From Geosiphon pyriformis (taxonomy: Eukaryota > Glomeromycota > Glomeromycetes > Archaeosporales > Geosiphonaceae): a DNA stretch of 45,542 nucleotides. This document shows, piece after piece, positions 9,862 through 19,430 of the stretch; position 1 is the stretch's first letter; every line of letters begins with the position of its first letter. The notes under the pieces are model-generated. The model did no database searches, was not told where the DNA came from, and saw only the letters and a list, made by a program, of their open reading frames with translations. The DNA is taken from positions 298,052 to 343,593 of the forward strand of contig JAAOMT010000175.1 in the NCBI GenBank assembly GCA_016748015.1. The letters run 5' to 3'. The position numbers and the translations under genes were made by a program.

Positions 9862-11457
9862 GTGACAGAATCAGAAATAATAGGGACAAACCATTTAGAA
9901 TTTGCGAAATCTTTATTTCAACAGTACAGCCAGCAGCTAAACCTAAACAACAACCATTATCCAGCAGAATCAGCTTTCAACTTCTACGTCAATGAAAGAA
10001 TCACCAATTTCTTAGGAAGACCAGTTGACATTGAATCAGCAAGAGAAAATTTCTATTCGGAACTAATCCAACATACCAACTTACCAAGAAATCACAGCTT
10101 TGCACCCATCATCAGAGAAATCAACCAAGAAATTAAAAGATATACACAAAAGACATTCCCTATTACTTGTCAGAACAAAGACAAAGAAAAACTACAAACA
10201 CCAGCAGTAACACCCAAAGGAATACAAATTCCTAACTGGAAAAAACAAAGAATTGAATCTCTGATATATCCATCATATTATTATATGCCTGGAAGTACTA
10301 TCAATATTGCATCAGCAGACGCGTCTACCAGTACAAAAACACCGCTAGCAAGAATTGCATTTCAGAGTAAACAAAAGAAAAATGAACTATTAGGAGCATA
10401 TGGCAATTGTTTTAAAAGATTTAAATCAAGATTGCCAACACCATTAGGATTTCGATCACCACCTTATCAACCAGATTTCAGAACTGTCAGTCTCTGGAAA
10501 ATTACTGAATCAAAAGAAAAAGAAAACGAGGATCAGGAATTTAATTACCAAAACCAAATTTTAGAAAACCTGAACATTCAAACTCAGCAACATTTAGAAA
10601 ATTCGGAAATTGAAACTCTGAATATTCAAACCTCATCAAATCAAAGAAATCAAAACCCCGAATTAATTAATCAGCAAAACTTACCTCTGGTAATCGTCAT
10701 CAATCAACTGCCGATTAATCCCATAGCCGAACCCATACAACAGCCACTTCAACTACCACCCCAACAACCAATGCAACAACAACTGCTTCAACAGCCACCA
10801 CAACCACTTAACTTAAATCCAATGGCCTACACACCAATCACAAAACTAGACAACTTTACCAGCAAAGAGAATGACACTCAAGTATGGCTGAATGATATAG
10901 AAAAGGCCATCACAGCCAATGGATGGAATGATGCCAAAGCAATGCAAGCCATTTTCTACTTTCTCAAGGATACTGCCAATTTATGGTATCAGAGCTTGGT
11001 TAATAAACCCCAAGATTTCAATACCTTCAAAGTGGAATTCCTAAAATACTTCAGCAACAATAACAGCATTAATCGCCTAGTTAATACATTCATCACTATG
11101 AAACAAGGAGAAACTGAAGCAGTCATCACTTACCTGGGACGCTTCCATCGAAATCTGCACCAAATTCAAGCAATTGACACCAACTATTTCACAGTACTAC
11201 AGATACTTAACCAGTTTATTCATGACCTGCGCAGCAGCATCCTGCAACATGTACGTCCATTGCATCTAGGCACACTTCAAGATGCAGTCACCCATGCCAG
11301 AGATTTTGAATCTGCTAAGTCAGAAGCTAATCACACCCAAGCCGTTAATCTAGTAATAAACAGATCATCTGAATTAGATTCCAAATTGGAGAAGTTCGGT
11401 GAATCAATTAATAAAAGATTGGAAGGATACTTAGCTGACAATCACACCATTTATTAG
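9862..11457 (+). pseudogene. B Gag (capsid region), no ATG, ends at premature TAG
   Basis: Open frame of 531 codons. The N-terminal ~190 residues (FNFYVNERITNFLGR etc.) match the N-terminus of A1 Gag. A Gln/Pro-rich linker follows at about residues 270-325. The capsid-like retrotrans_gag region is residues ~330-500 (DTQVWLNDIEKAITANGW, FYFLKDTANLWYQSL, FKVEFLKYFS, LNQFIHDLRSS). There is no ATG between the LTR and this frame; the first possible initiator is GTG at 9,862, where A1 also has GTG. The TAG at 11,455 replaces a probable Gln, and the frame continues through TGA and TAA to the zinc knuckle. Confidence 0.85.
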
Positions 11458-11640
11458 CCTTCACAATGACATAATAATCAAAGAAACTCTAATCGGGCCC
11501 AAAATCAACCACGTCTATCTTCATCGACCAATTAACAGTGGCCACAGGAAACGCATATCTGCCACTATTGTGGTAAACAAAGACATATCCAAATTGACTG
11601 TTGCCAGCATTTAAATAACCAACAATCAAGAAATCAATAT
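11458..11640 (+). pseudogene. B nucleocapsid part of Gag with CCHC knuckle
   Basis: Same frame as Gag after the TAG. It contains CHYCGKQRHIQIDC (C-x2-C-x4-H-x4-C, about 11,561-11,602), the RNA-binding zinc knuckle of retroelement nucleocapsids. A TGA (about 11,467) and a TAA (about 11,533) precede it. Flanking sequence is rich in Asn, Gln and Arg, as in A1. Confidence 0.8.
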
Positions 11641-12906
11641 TGAAACCCCGATCACTGGTTCCAAACTCCGAATCAATATCCAAATCAAAATCAATCCACT
11701 TACCTACTAATGATGCAGTTATCAATCTATCAGTCTCCAGTATATTAAGCCCCAATTTATTAACCACAGCCACAAGTGATTTATTAACCACCACAGCCAC
11801 AAATAATTTATCAACCCCAACAAATCCAAACACCACCCCAAAGCTTACCATCCAACAGAACCCAAAGACTGAAAATAACTCAACAGAGCTGAAGATCAGT
11901 GATAGTAGTCCATCAACCAATTCCCAGTTTTTCACAGCAACCATATGGATTACGCCAGCAGAATTCGGGTGCTGGCCAACCCCAGAACCCGAATTTCCAA
12001 AACTATTTAAGTCTTCTGGTTACTCCAGAAGACGCCACACCCAATGACCAGGAACTTGGACAACCACCTACCAGTAACATTTTACCTGCTACAATTACGG
12101 AAAACAAATCTCTGGATGCCATTTTTCCATTCAAACTCGAGGAACCATCAATCACACTATTATTTAGTGGAGCTGCACTGGAAGAAAAGCCAATTACCAC
12201 CATGTACACTGATGTGAAAATTGATGGCCATTTCATCAAACTAATTTTTGACAGTGGTTCAGCAAGTAGCATCATCACATGACAACTCATGAATCAATTA
12301 GGTTGCTGAGTTGATCAAGCTGCTAGTGCCAGAATCATTACGGCTGATGGAACGACCAAGACTTCAATTAGTAAAATCGATGACTTGCCAATCAAAATTA
12401 ATGGCATCATTATACCAATCAAAATATTCGTCATGGAAGCCACCCAGTACCAAGCTCTAGTTGATAATGACTGGCTGTCCAAAACAAACACCACTCTGGA
12501 CTGAAATACCCAAGAGCTTCAACTCAGCCAAAATGGGCAACACACGTGAGTACCAGCAATGTGTGGCCACTTTAAGGCTACTAACACCACTGCATCACTC
12601 ATCGACTTCAAGGAAGAGAAACCAAAACCTACCTGGAAAGCCTACCAAGTGTCATGGGCTGATAAAGAGCACAACAAGCTGCGACCAATACTCTCATGGG
12701 ACGACAACGGGAAAGGAAAGCAAACCAACGAACTTACCTGGGAAACTAATGATCTGACTTGGACTGACAACAAACAAAAAGAAGTCTCAAGTTGGGAAGG
12801 AAACAAAGATAAGGGAAAGGGAAAAGAAAAAGAAGAAGGAATGCCACCAATGGCCGCCATTTATAATTTCTACACCCATTACACTTTACAACAATCCAAT
12901 TATTGA
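11641..12906 (+). pseudogene. B aspartic protease region and linker
   Basis: A Gln/Asn/Pro-rich linker (11,641-12,060) is followed by the retropepsin: ITTMYTDVKIDGHFIKLIF, active site DSGSASSIIT (D-S-G intact, ends 12,282), then DNDWLSKTNTTLD and NGQHT...VPAM. Four TGA stops fall at about 12,283, 12,313, 12,502 and 12,547, at positions where relatives have Trp or Arg, for instance LDW in A. A lysine- and tryptophan-rich tail (12,601-12,860; WADKEHNKL, TWETNDLTW) has no counterpart I recognise. Continuous in frame with Gag and dUTPase. Confidence 0.8.
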
Positions 12907-13560
12907 CAGCCAAGGCTAGTATGCATCGATTGCGGCAAGAAACTGTCGTCAATGGGCACATGCTGTGGCGATGATGAAGAATACCACACTGCAACCAAGT
13001 TCTACTGTTATTTATGCTTACTCGAATGCTTTGGATGACTAAAGAGGCAAGAAAAATGGGATAACCAACCTTGTTTTGCTTATGGGGAAACTCTACTAGA
13101 TGAAGGGATGTGAAATAACATCTCAGGACATGGAGGAACATGCGACATGTCGTGTCAATACATGATTCTAATAAGCAACTGGGTAAGAAAAAAAACCCCA
13201 ATAGAAGCAGTCTGGAGAAGAGCCGTGCAGTGACTGGACAGTTGTCCACATAATGATAACAAAATATGGAGAATAGCAATTGTCAAAATAGAAGGAGTAA
13301 TACCCGAAGAGATCAGAAAAATTAAAAACAACCCACCAGAACCCATCGAGCTTGACTGGGACACAGAGCCAGTCATAAATTTTCTGGAACTCGAAGAATT
13401 TTATGGACATTACCAAAACTTGGCATCCATTAGAGTGGAGCAAGAATAACAGCTAGCACAGTTGAATACAAGACTGTGTCACCATTGTTTAATTCCCAGT
13501 AACTTTGAATATTGTGACAATTGTGACCTTATTTACAATCCACCACCACGCATAATCTAC
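12907..13560 (+). pseudogene. B Cys-rich module between protease and dUTPase
   Basis: Same frame as its neighbours. Cys clusters: CIDCGKKLSSMGTCC, FYCYLC, GGTCDMSCQY, and the terminal LCHHCLIPSNFEYCDNCDL. These line up in order with the A-family module (KCKDCHKKLSSMGAC, HTCYYC, GGVCDQTC, LCEECIMPCDEQWCPEC) although the intervening sequence has diverged a lot. Between the second and last clusters is a 70-residue Trp-containing stretch (RKIWRIAIV-type). Conserved Cys pairs point to zinc ribbons; no known name fits. Stops are TGA at about 12,905, 13,039, 13,111 and 13,230 and TAA at 13,447. Confidence 0.7.
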
Positions 13561-14583
13561 ACGATCCCTAAAGAGGAAGAACCAATCAGCAGATGTGCAT
13601 TAGAATTGGAATCAAATTTCAATCCCAATTCAAACTCTGACAATGATGACAACAAAAACACCAGATCCAGCTCTGTTCAATATGGCAACAACAATAATAC
13701 TGATTTCAACTCAGATTCAAACTCCAATTTAAACTACGAACAATACATTGCACTACCAAATCTCTCCAAGAAACAAGAATTGAAATGGTATAGTGACAAT
13801 GGGGAAAGTATTATGCCAGAACGTGCACATGATACTGATGCAGGGTTTGATCTGAGGTATTCAGGAAAAGAGGTCATCAAATTGGAGCCACATTCACGCA
13901 CTTGCATTGATCTGAAAGTAGCACTAGAAATTCCAGCAACAACAATGATTCAATTAGCATTTAGGAGTAGTTTAGTGAAAAGAGGAATTAATATAAGAGG
14001 AGGAATAATTAACGCAGGATATGTAGGAAATATCATCACTATGCTACAAAATAACTCAGAAAAAGCCTATATAATAGAACTCAACGAAAAAATAGCACAA
14101 GCAATATTCCTGCCTCTGGTTAGAATAGCCCAGTTAGTATCAGTGAGAAAAAAGGAGGAATTAGGAATAACAGCGAAAGGACTACAGGGATTTGAATCAA
14201 TGGGTAGAATAAATGTACCAGTTAATATGGCAGAGGAAGAAATTGTTGACCAAAGAGAAATTATCTCAACTGGTCAAGTTATTTCTATTCCACCATATAG
14301 CCAGTACATGCTAGCAATAGAAAGAAAAGAAAAAGAACAAGAGCAGATTTTTGAAGCTGAAACAAACCTGTGTGAATCAGGAGAAATTGGGCTGATCAAT
14401 CTCTACCTACTGGCCAAAAGCTATAGCCACATAAAAATTTCCATCTACAACAATACTGACAATGTCATTAACATACCAGAAGGAACCACCATCAGATTTT
14501 TAACCACAGAAATAAAAGACCAACCACCAAACCCCATTCCAGACTTTCCACAACTTTGTGAATATGTCAACATCACATTATAA
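13462..14583 (+). pseudogene. B dUTPase plus beta-rich segment, open 373 codons
   Basis: Longest undamaged piece of Pol. Residues 1-30 hold the last Cys pairs. An acidic Asn/Ser-rich linker spans ~35-95. dUTPase follows at ~105-255: motif 1 AHDTDAGFDLRYSG, motif 2 FRSSLVKRGI, motif 3 GGIINAGYVGNI, motif 4 NEKIAQAIFLPL, motif 5 LQGFESMGR. Motif 3 has Asn where the family has the catalytic Asp (A1 and A2 keep Asp), and motif 5 is GFESMG instead of GFGSTG, so activity is doubtful. Residues ~260-373 are a second beta-rich segment with spacing like dUTPase strands (KISIYNNTDNVINIPEGTTI). The frame begins after a TAA at 13,447, not at a real start: it is an internal part of the polyprotein. Expected role: keeping uracil out of cDNA. 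Confidence 0.88.
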
Positions 14584-14610
14584 ACAATCTATGGACAAGA
14601 CAAATATTAT

Positions 14611-15580
14611 TTGCTCCAACCAGAACAATTGGAACAAATGAACATGGGAAATTTAGATCCACTCCAATGTATACAGCTCAAGATGTTACTCAACAATTTC
14701 AACGACATCTTTGTCAGCGAAAATGAGTTTGGCCAAATTAATATTATCCAACATCAGATCAAGACTGGAGATACAATGCCAATCAAACAAAGAGCATACA
14801 GAGTACTGCCAGCCAGTCACGAAATCATTTGGCAAGAGATAAACAGAATGCTTAACAATGGGCTAATTCAACCATCAATGAGTTCATGGTTGTTACCAGT
14901 AGTACTCGTCCGTAAGAAGAATGGGAAAATTTGGTTTTGTGTAGACTACAGGAAACTCAATGGTGTAACTCGGAGAGACAGTTATCCAACTCCATGAATA
15001 CAAAAATTATTCGATGCTTTCGGTGGGAACAAATGGTTCTTAACATTAGATTTGGACAGTGGTTACTGGCAAGTAGCCATGAATCCAGCTGACAAAAAGA
15101 AGACGGCATTAACTACTAGAGAAGGAAATTTCGAATTTGAAGTGATGTTATTCGGCTTAACCAATGTCCCAGCAACTTTCCAATGGCTAATGAAAATCAT
15201 CTATACTGGCTTATTGTGGAAATCAGTAGTTGTATATTTAGACAACACCAATGTATTTTCAAAAACATTTGATGATTATCTTCATCATCTTCAACAAGTG
15301 TTTGAAAGACTAAGAAGAGCAGGACTAAAGTTAAATGCAACTAAGTGCTTCTTTGGGAAGACAGAGCTAAAATTTTTGGAACACATAATCAGCAAAGACA
15401 GCATCAAGACAGATCCAGAGAAAATAGAAATAGTAAAGAACTTTCCAGTACTGACCAATATGACGGAACTGAAATCATTCTTGGGATTTACCAGCTACTA
15501 TCAACATTTTATCAGGAACTTTTCCAAGATAGCACAGCCACTCAACCAACTGCAAACCAAGAATACAAAATATAAATAGA
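14611..15580 (+). pseudogene. B reverse transcriptase
   Basis: RT with all main blocks: NNGLIQPSMSSWLLPVVLVR, FCVDYRKLN, TLDLDSGYWQVAMNP, FGLTNVPATFQWLM, and the active site VVYLDNTNVFS. The second catalytic Asp of YLDD is Asn (GAC/GAT to AAC), which should abolish polymerisation. A TGA at 14,995 replaces the Arg of the PRI motif (CGA in A1); a TAG at 15,577 replaces the Trp that opens the RNase H connection. Same frame as dUTPase, separated from it by a TAA at 14,581. Confidence 0.92.
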
Positions 15581-16030
15581 CAGAAAATCAACAAGAAGCT
15601 TTTGATATTCTGAAAAGAAAACTCATTCAAGCTCCAGTACTGATCTATTCAGATCATAGCAAACCATTCATCATCACCACCAATGTGTCTGGTCAAGCAT
15701 TGGGAGCAGTACTATTTCAGAAAGGACCAGACAGTAGAGAACATCCAATAGCATATGTCAGCAGAGGTTTAACACCAGCTGAAAAGAACTATGGAACACC
15801 AGAACAAGAACACTTAGCAATATACTGGGCAGTCATGAAATGGAAAGAATACTTGAGCCAGAAGTTTGAAGTATACACAGATCACAAGGGATTAACATCA
15901 CTCCAAAAACAGGAATTCGGAGATGGAAGACAGTCAAGATAAAAAATGACACTCGCACCATACAATTATACTATATATTATAAAAAAGGAAAAAACAACG
16001 GAAATGCTGACAGTTTGTTGTGAATGAGAC
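15581..16030 (+). pseudogene. B RNase H
   Basis: RNase H of gypsy type: FIITTNVSGQALGAVLFQ (first catalytic Asp, as D-A-S in relatives, reads Asn), IAYVSRGLTPAEKNYGTPEQEHLAIYWAV (Glu present) and FEVYTDHKGLTSLQ (Asp present), then after a TAA the end block YYKKGKNNGNADSL (A-D). The integrase is in a different frame downstream, so a small indel lies at about 15,940-16,300. This stretch also includes an A-rich spacer. Confidence 0.8.
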
Positions 16031-17478
16031 AAATCTAAGAACATTTTAACACAAAAATATAACAAAACCAGAACAATACCAACAAAAATATAACAAAAGA
16101 TGAACATACAAAAATATCAACAACTTTAGCATTATATAAACACTCAACAGTTCAAGGAAAATTTATCTCAAACAGAACAAAAAAGTATCAAACAACAATC
16201 AAAATATTTTATCACTCACCAAAATATACTTTATCAAAAAAATAGAAAAGATCTAGATCAACCAACCAGAGTAATTACAGAGCCAGAAAAAGAGACAATA
16301 TTATTCAACATGCACTCAAATCCAACAGCAGGACATTTTCACAAAGAAGCAACCATGGAAAGAACTAAAAAAAAATACTATTGGCCATCAATGTACCCAG
16401 ACATCATTCAATATGTGCAAAATTGTGATGCTTGTCAGCAAAGAGGAGGAACAAGACCCAATGAACCATTAAGACCAATCAAAGTGGGACAACCATTTGA
16501 CCACATGGAAATTGATTTAGTCAGACTATTAACAATTACCAGTAGAGGAAACAGACACATAGCGGTAGCTATGGACTATCTCACTAAATGGCCAAAGGCG
16601 AAAGCAATTCAAAGAGTGGATGCAGAATCCATTGCCGAATTCGTTTACCAAGATTTGATTTGCTAACATGGATGTTCAAAAGAATTATTATCAGATCAAG
16701 GAACTCATTTTGTAAACAAAAAATTAACAGAATTGAGCCAAAGATTCGGAATTAAGAGATCACTATCATCATCATATCATCCACAAACCAATAGATTAGT
16801 CGAAAGATTCAACAGAACATTGTGTGAAGCAATAGCTAAACTCAGCCAAGAAAACCAGAACGAGTGGAATTTGTTGATACCATCAGTACTATTTGCTTAT
16901 CAGACAATGAAGCAGGATACTACACAAGCAACACCATTTAAATTAGTATATGGTAGAACAGCAACATTACCAGTGGAAATAGAAGTCAGCACATACCCAA
17001 CCGAACCAATAACAGAAGAGAATTTCAAAAATACATTGTTGCGAAGAACATATGACTTAATAGAAACATTAGAAAACAAATAACAAAGAGCAGCTGATAA
17101 TATACAAAGATTACAAGAGAAGCAAAAAGAAAGACATGATAACCAACTATCAAATAAACCAGTTGAATTCAGGATTGGAGACAAAGTACTACTACATTGT
17201 ACCAAAGTGAAAAAACAATGGAGTGGAAAATTTGACCCCAAATGGGATGGACCATTTCACATAGAAGAAATTCTAGGAAATGGAGCTTACAAATTAAGAC
17301 TGGATAACAAAATTTTAACCAAAGCAGCACATGAAGATTAACTGAAACCATACCATAATATCACACTACCATCTACCAGTAATATTCCACAATTAGGAGT
17401 ACAAAGAATACTAGTCCAACCAGATGAGATTCCACGAGATCTGGAACCAATCATTATCATTGACAACAACATGTCCAA
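16031..17478 (+). pseudogene. B integrase
   Basis: Zinc-binding region MHSNPTAGHF...CDACQQRGG (16,310-16,450). Catalytic core: EIDLVRLL (Asp), LLSDQGTHF (Asp), HPQTNRLVERFN (Glu), all intact. The C-terminal GPY-type region is at 17,160-17,340 (FRIGDKVLLHCTK, WSGKFDPKWDGPFHIEEIL, NGAYKLRLDN). No chromodomain. Stops at 16,664 (TAA), 17,081 (TAA) and 17,339 (TAA). Frame differs by one from the rest of Pol. Confidence 0.9.
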
Positions 17479-18165
17479 TTGATCAACAAAAGAATATATA
17501 AGAACATGGTCGACATGACAGAAGAGATCAGAAAAATGGAGATTATAGACAATATCTATTCACTAGCCCAACAAATTTTTCAATTAATCCAACACCAGGA
17601 GATGGAAATTACAATCAATCAACAAACCATTCGTTACAAAAATACAGCAAAAATAACACAACACAAAGCACCGAAAAAACTTGAAAAGGTTGTTGACAAG
17701 GTCATTACCAAGATAAAATTGGCCATAAAAGAACAACCAATAGTCAAATTACACCAAGAACTTACCAGAAAAACTTGGACTTGGTGAACACAACAATTTC
17801 TAAGAAATTATTGTTATTTTTACTTGGGACAACATGTGAATATTTAGAACTTATATACAGATAAAACAAAACAATTATTTGACACAACCATACTACAACA
17901 ACTAGAACATTTTGTGGGGAAAAACAACTTATCCACACAAGCTCGAGCTATATACCAAATACACACTGCATTTTAGGATAGACCAGAAATCTTACTTAAC
18001 AAAGCAATGGATACGCTTATCAGTAATCAATTGGGAAAAATCATTAATGCTCAATTTGAAAAATTACAGACTCAAATAACACAAGTAATTCTCGAAAACA
18101 AAATTCAGAAAATACTTCAAGAGGGAGAATTAAAAGAATTAGATTTTGATAAAGCTCAATATTAA
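17479..18165 (+). pseudogene. B accessory ORF after integrase (~228 codons, three stops)
   Basis: One frame from 17,479 (first ATG 17,506) to TAA at 18,163-18,165, with stops TGA 17,785, TAG about 17,848 and TAG about 17,974. It matches the A2 ORF in size (228 versus 225 codons), position (between integrase and polypurine tract) and pattern: ITINQQTIRYKNTAKITQ against A2 ITVTENHINYTQTKIVTN, then YCYFYLGQHV against YRYFHIGKTL, and helical C-termini ending in acidic residues (KILQEGELKELDFD against ENTDSTWTSIELSFEE). No signal peptide, membrane segment or metal site. Function unknown. Confidence 0.6.
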
Positions 18166-18178
18166 AAAGGAGGGAATA
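18164..18178 (+). other. B polypurine tract
   Basis: AAAAAGGAGGGAATAA directly before the 3' LTR start TGTTAC at 18,180: the plus-strand primer site. It overlaps the stop codon of the accessory ORF. Confidence 0.7.
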
Positions 18179-18179
18179 A

Positions 18180-18982
18180 TGTTACTTATAAATTATAGGA
18201 ATTATATTAGATATAAATTAGCCAATCAGAGTTAGATGTAGTAAATGTGGAATTCCAGGATTCCTCTGAGGAATCGCAGATTCCAGGAATTTTAGGATTC
18301 TCTGGTGAGAAATCTCAATTATGTATATATAGCAGTAGTATTAGAAGCTGAAAAGACAGACCTCTCAGTTTAGATTTAATTTAAGCAACATTCCAGTTCC
18401 CAATTATTAAATAAATAATTATTCCATATCTCAACCCACTCTCCACTATTAACACTTCATGTTAATAATAATTGATACTTAACCACGCTGGAACAATAGC
18501 TCTTGATCATGGCTATTGATAGAATACTAACATACTAAATTACCTTGGCTTATTGTCTCTATTTTTCTTTAATTTTATTTTATTTTCTTTCTTTCTTGGA
18601 TTTTATTGTTGTATATTAATTGACTAAAGATTAAGAGCTGAGTTATTGACATTAAGGATAGCCTGGTAAAAGACCCAGAAATAAGGATAGGATTTTATAT
18701 ATTATCAGATAGCTTACCAAAAGGGCATGACTACCAGACTAAATCCAGCCACCATGCTGAGAAAGAAATTAGAAAACTCTTGGGAGGATACATTGACTAT
18801 TGACACTATTGAATCTTTGTCCATTATACAAAGGACTCCATCAAAACCTTCAGATAACAACACCTTCAGATAACAACACTTTTAAATACAACACTTGTTG
18901 AACATCATTCATGGAAGTAGCTTTGAGCACCAAGTTACAAGTTTAGTATTTAATTCAACCGCAGAAGGAACCACCTGTAACA
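18180..18982 (+). repeat. 3' LTR of element B
   Basis: Homologous to 8,891-9,799 with TGTTAC/GTAACA ends. The short-palindrome block is contracted compared with the 5' copy. The bases after it (CTGATGAATG) continue the Cys-rich module of A2. Confidence 0.93.
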
Positions 18983-19430
18983 CTGATGAATGTGACTGGA
19001 TTGATGTTGCATTTAGAGGAGAAGTCTGCAATTAAACTTGTCAATATGGTCTTTCTATTGCAAAAAAAGTAAAACATGGAACATCTTTCAATGCTGCATA
19101 CAACAGTGCCCTTAACAAACTCTATCGCTACCCCTATGATGCTGAAATGATTTATGAACTTGCCATAGTTTTAATTAACAAAGGAACCAAAGAAGATGTC
19201 CTTCAAATGAAGGAAGCTGAATATATCAAATATATCTTGGAATTAGCTGAATTCAATTATAAAGATGAAGTAAAAGTATATCATTAAATTGCAAGTCACA
19301 TCTACCCGACCAAAGAAGCTCAAGCTCAATGGCTAGAGCAAATGAACATTAAATTATGTGAGGAATGCATAATGCCTTGTGATGAACAATGGTGTCCTGA
19401 ATGCTATGCCCTTAGCATTCCATTACTCAG
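18983..19430 (+). pseudogene. A2 Cys-rich module, second half
   Basis: Continues the module interrupted at 8,890: DECDWIDVAFRGEVC, an in-frame TAA, TCQYGLSIAKKVK, then the helical stretch (FNAAYNSALNKLYRYPYDAE, ILELAEFNYKDEVKVYH) and the terminal double pair LCEECIMPCDEQWCPECYA. Here AQWLEQMN keeps the Trp codon TGG that is TGA in A1. Two TAA codons (about 19,033 and 19,285) sit where A1 has Gln. The last Cys pairs lead straight into the dUTPase. Confidence 0.75.

Larger units (their letters stand above)
8891..18982 (+). mobile_element. LTR retrotransposon B (Ty3/gypsy type with dUTPase), complete ends, decayed
   Basis: Bounded by LTRs at 8,891-9,799 and 18,180-18,982, with primer-binding site and polypurine tract in place. 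Internal order: Gag, CCHC, protease, Cys-rich module, dUTPase, beta-rich segment, RT, RNase H, integrase, accessory ORF. From Gag (9,862) through RNase H (15,942) all domains share one frame, so the lineage probably makes one Gag-Pol polyprotein without a programmed frameshift. Integrase is shifted by one frame after about 15,950. More than a dozen stops and an altered RT active site show that this copy cannot move by itself. It sits inside A2. Confidence 0.92.

Noticed and set aside
11489-11944. 151-codon minus-strand ORF opposite the B Gag-protease linker
   Set aside because: A shadow of the Asn/Gln/Thr-rich sense frame (reads as Val/Leu/Phe repeats); the sense frame has the CCHC knuckle.
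12746-13279. 177-codon minus-strand ORF across the B Cys-rich region
   Set aside because: Antisense shadow of the Pol frame with Leu/Phe/Cys-rich composition; no start context, no homology pattern, and the sense strand is clearly coding.
17479-18165. Accessory ORF as an envelope gene
   Set aside because: No signal peptide, transmembrane helix, Cys pattern or furin-like site; mostly charged and polar with helix formers.
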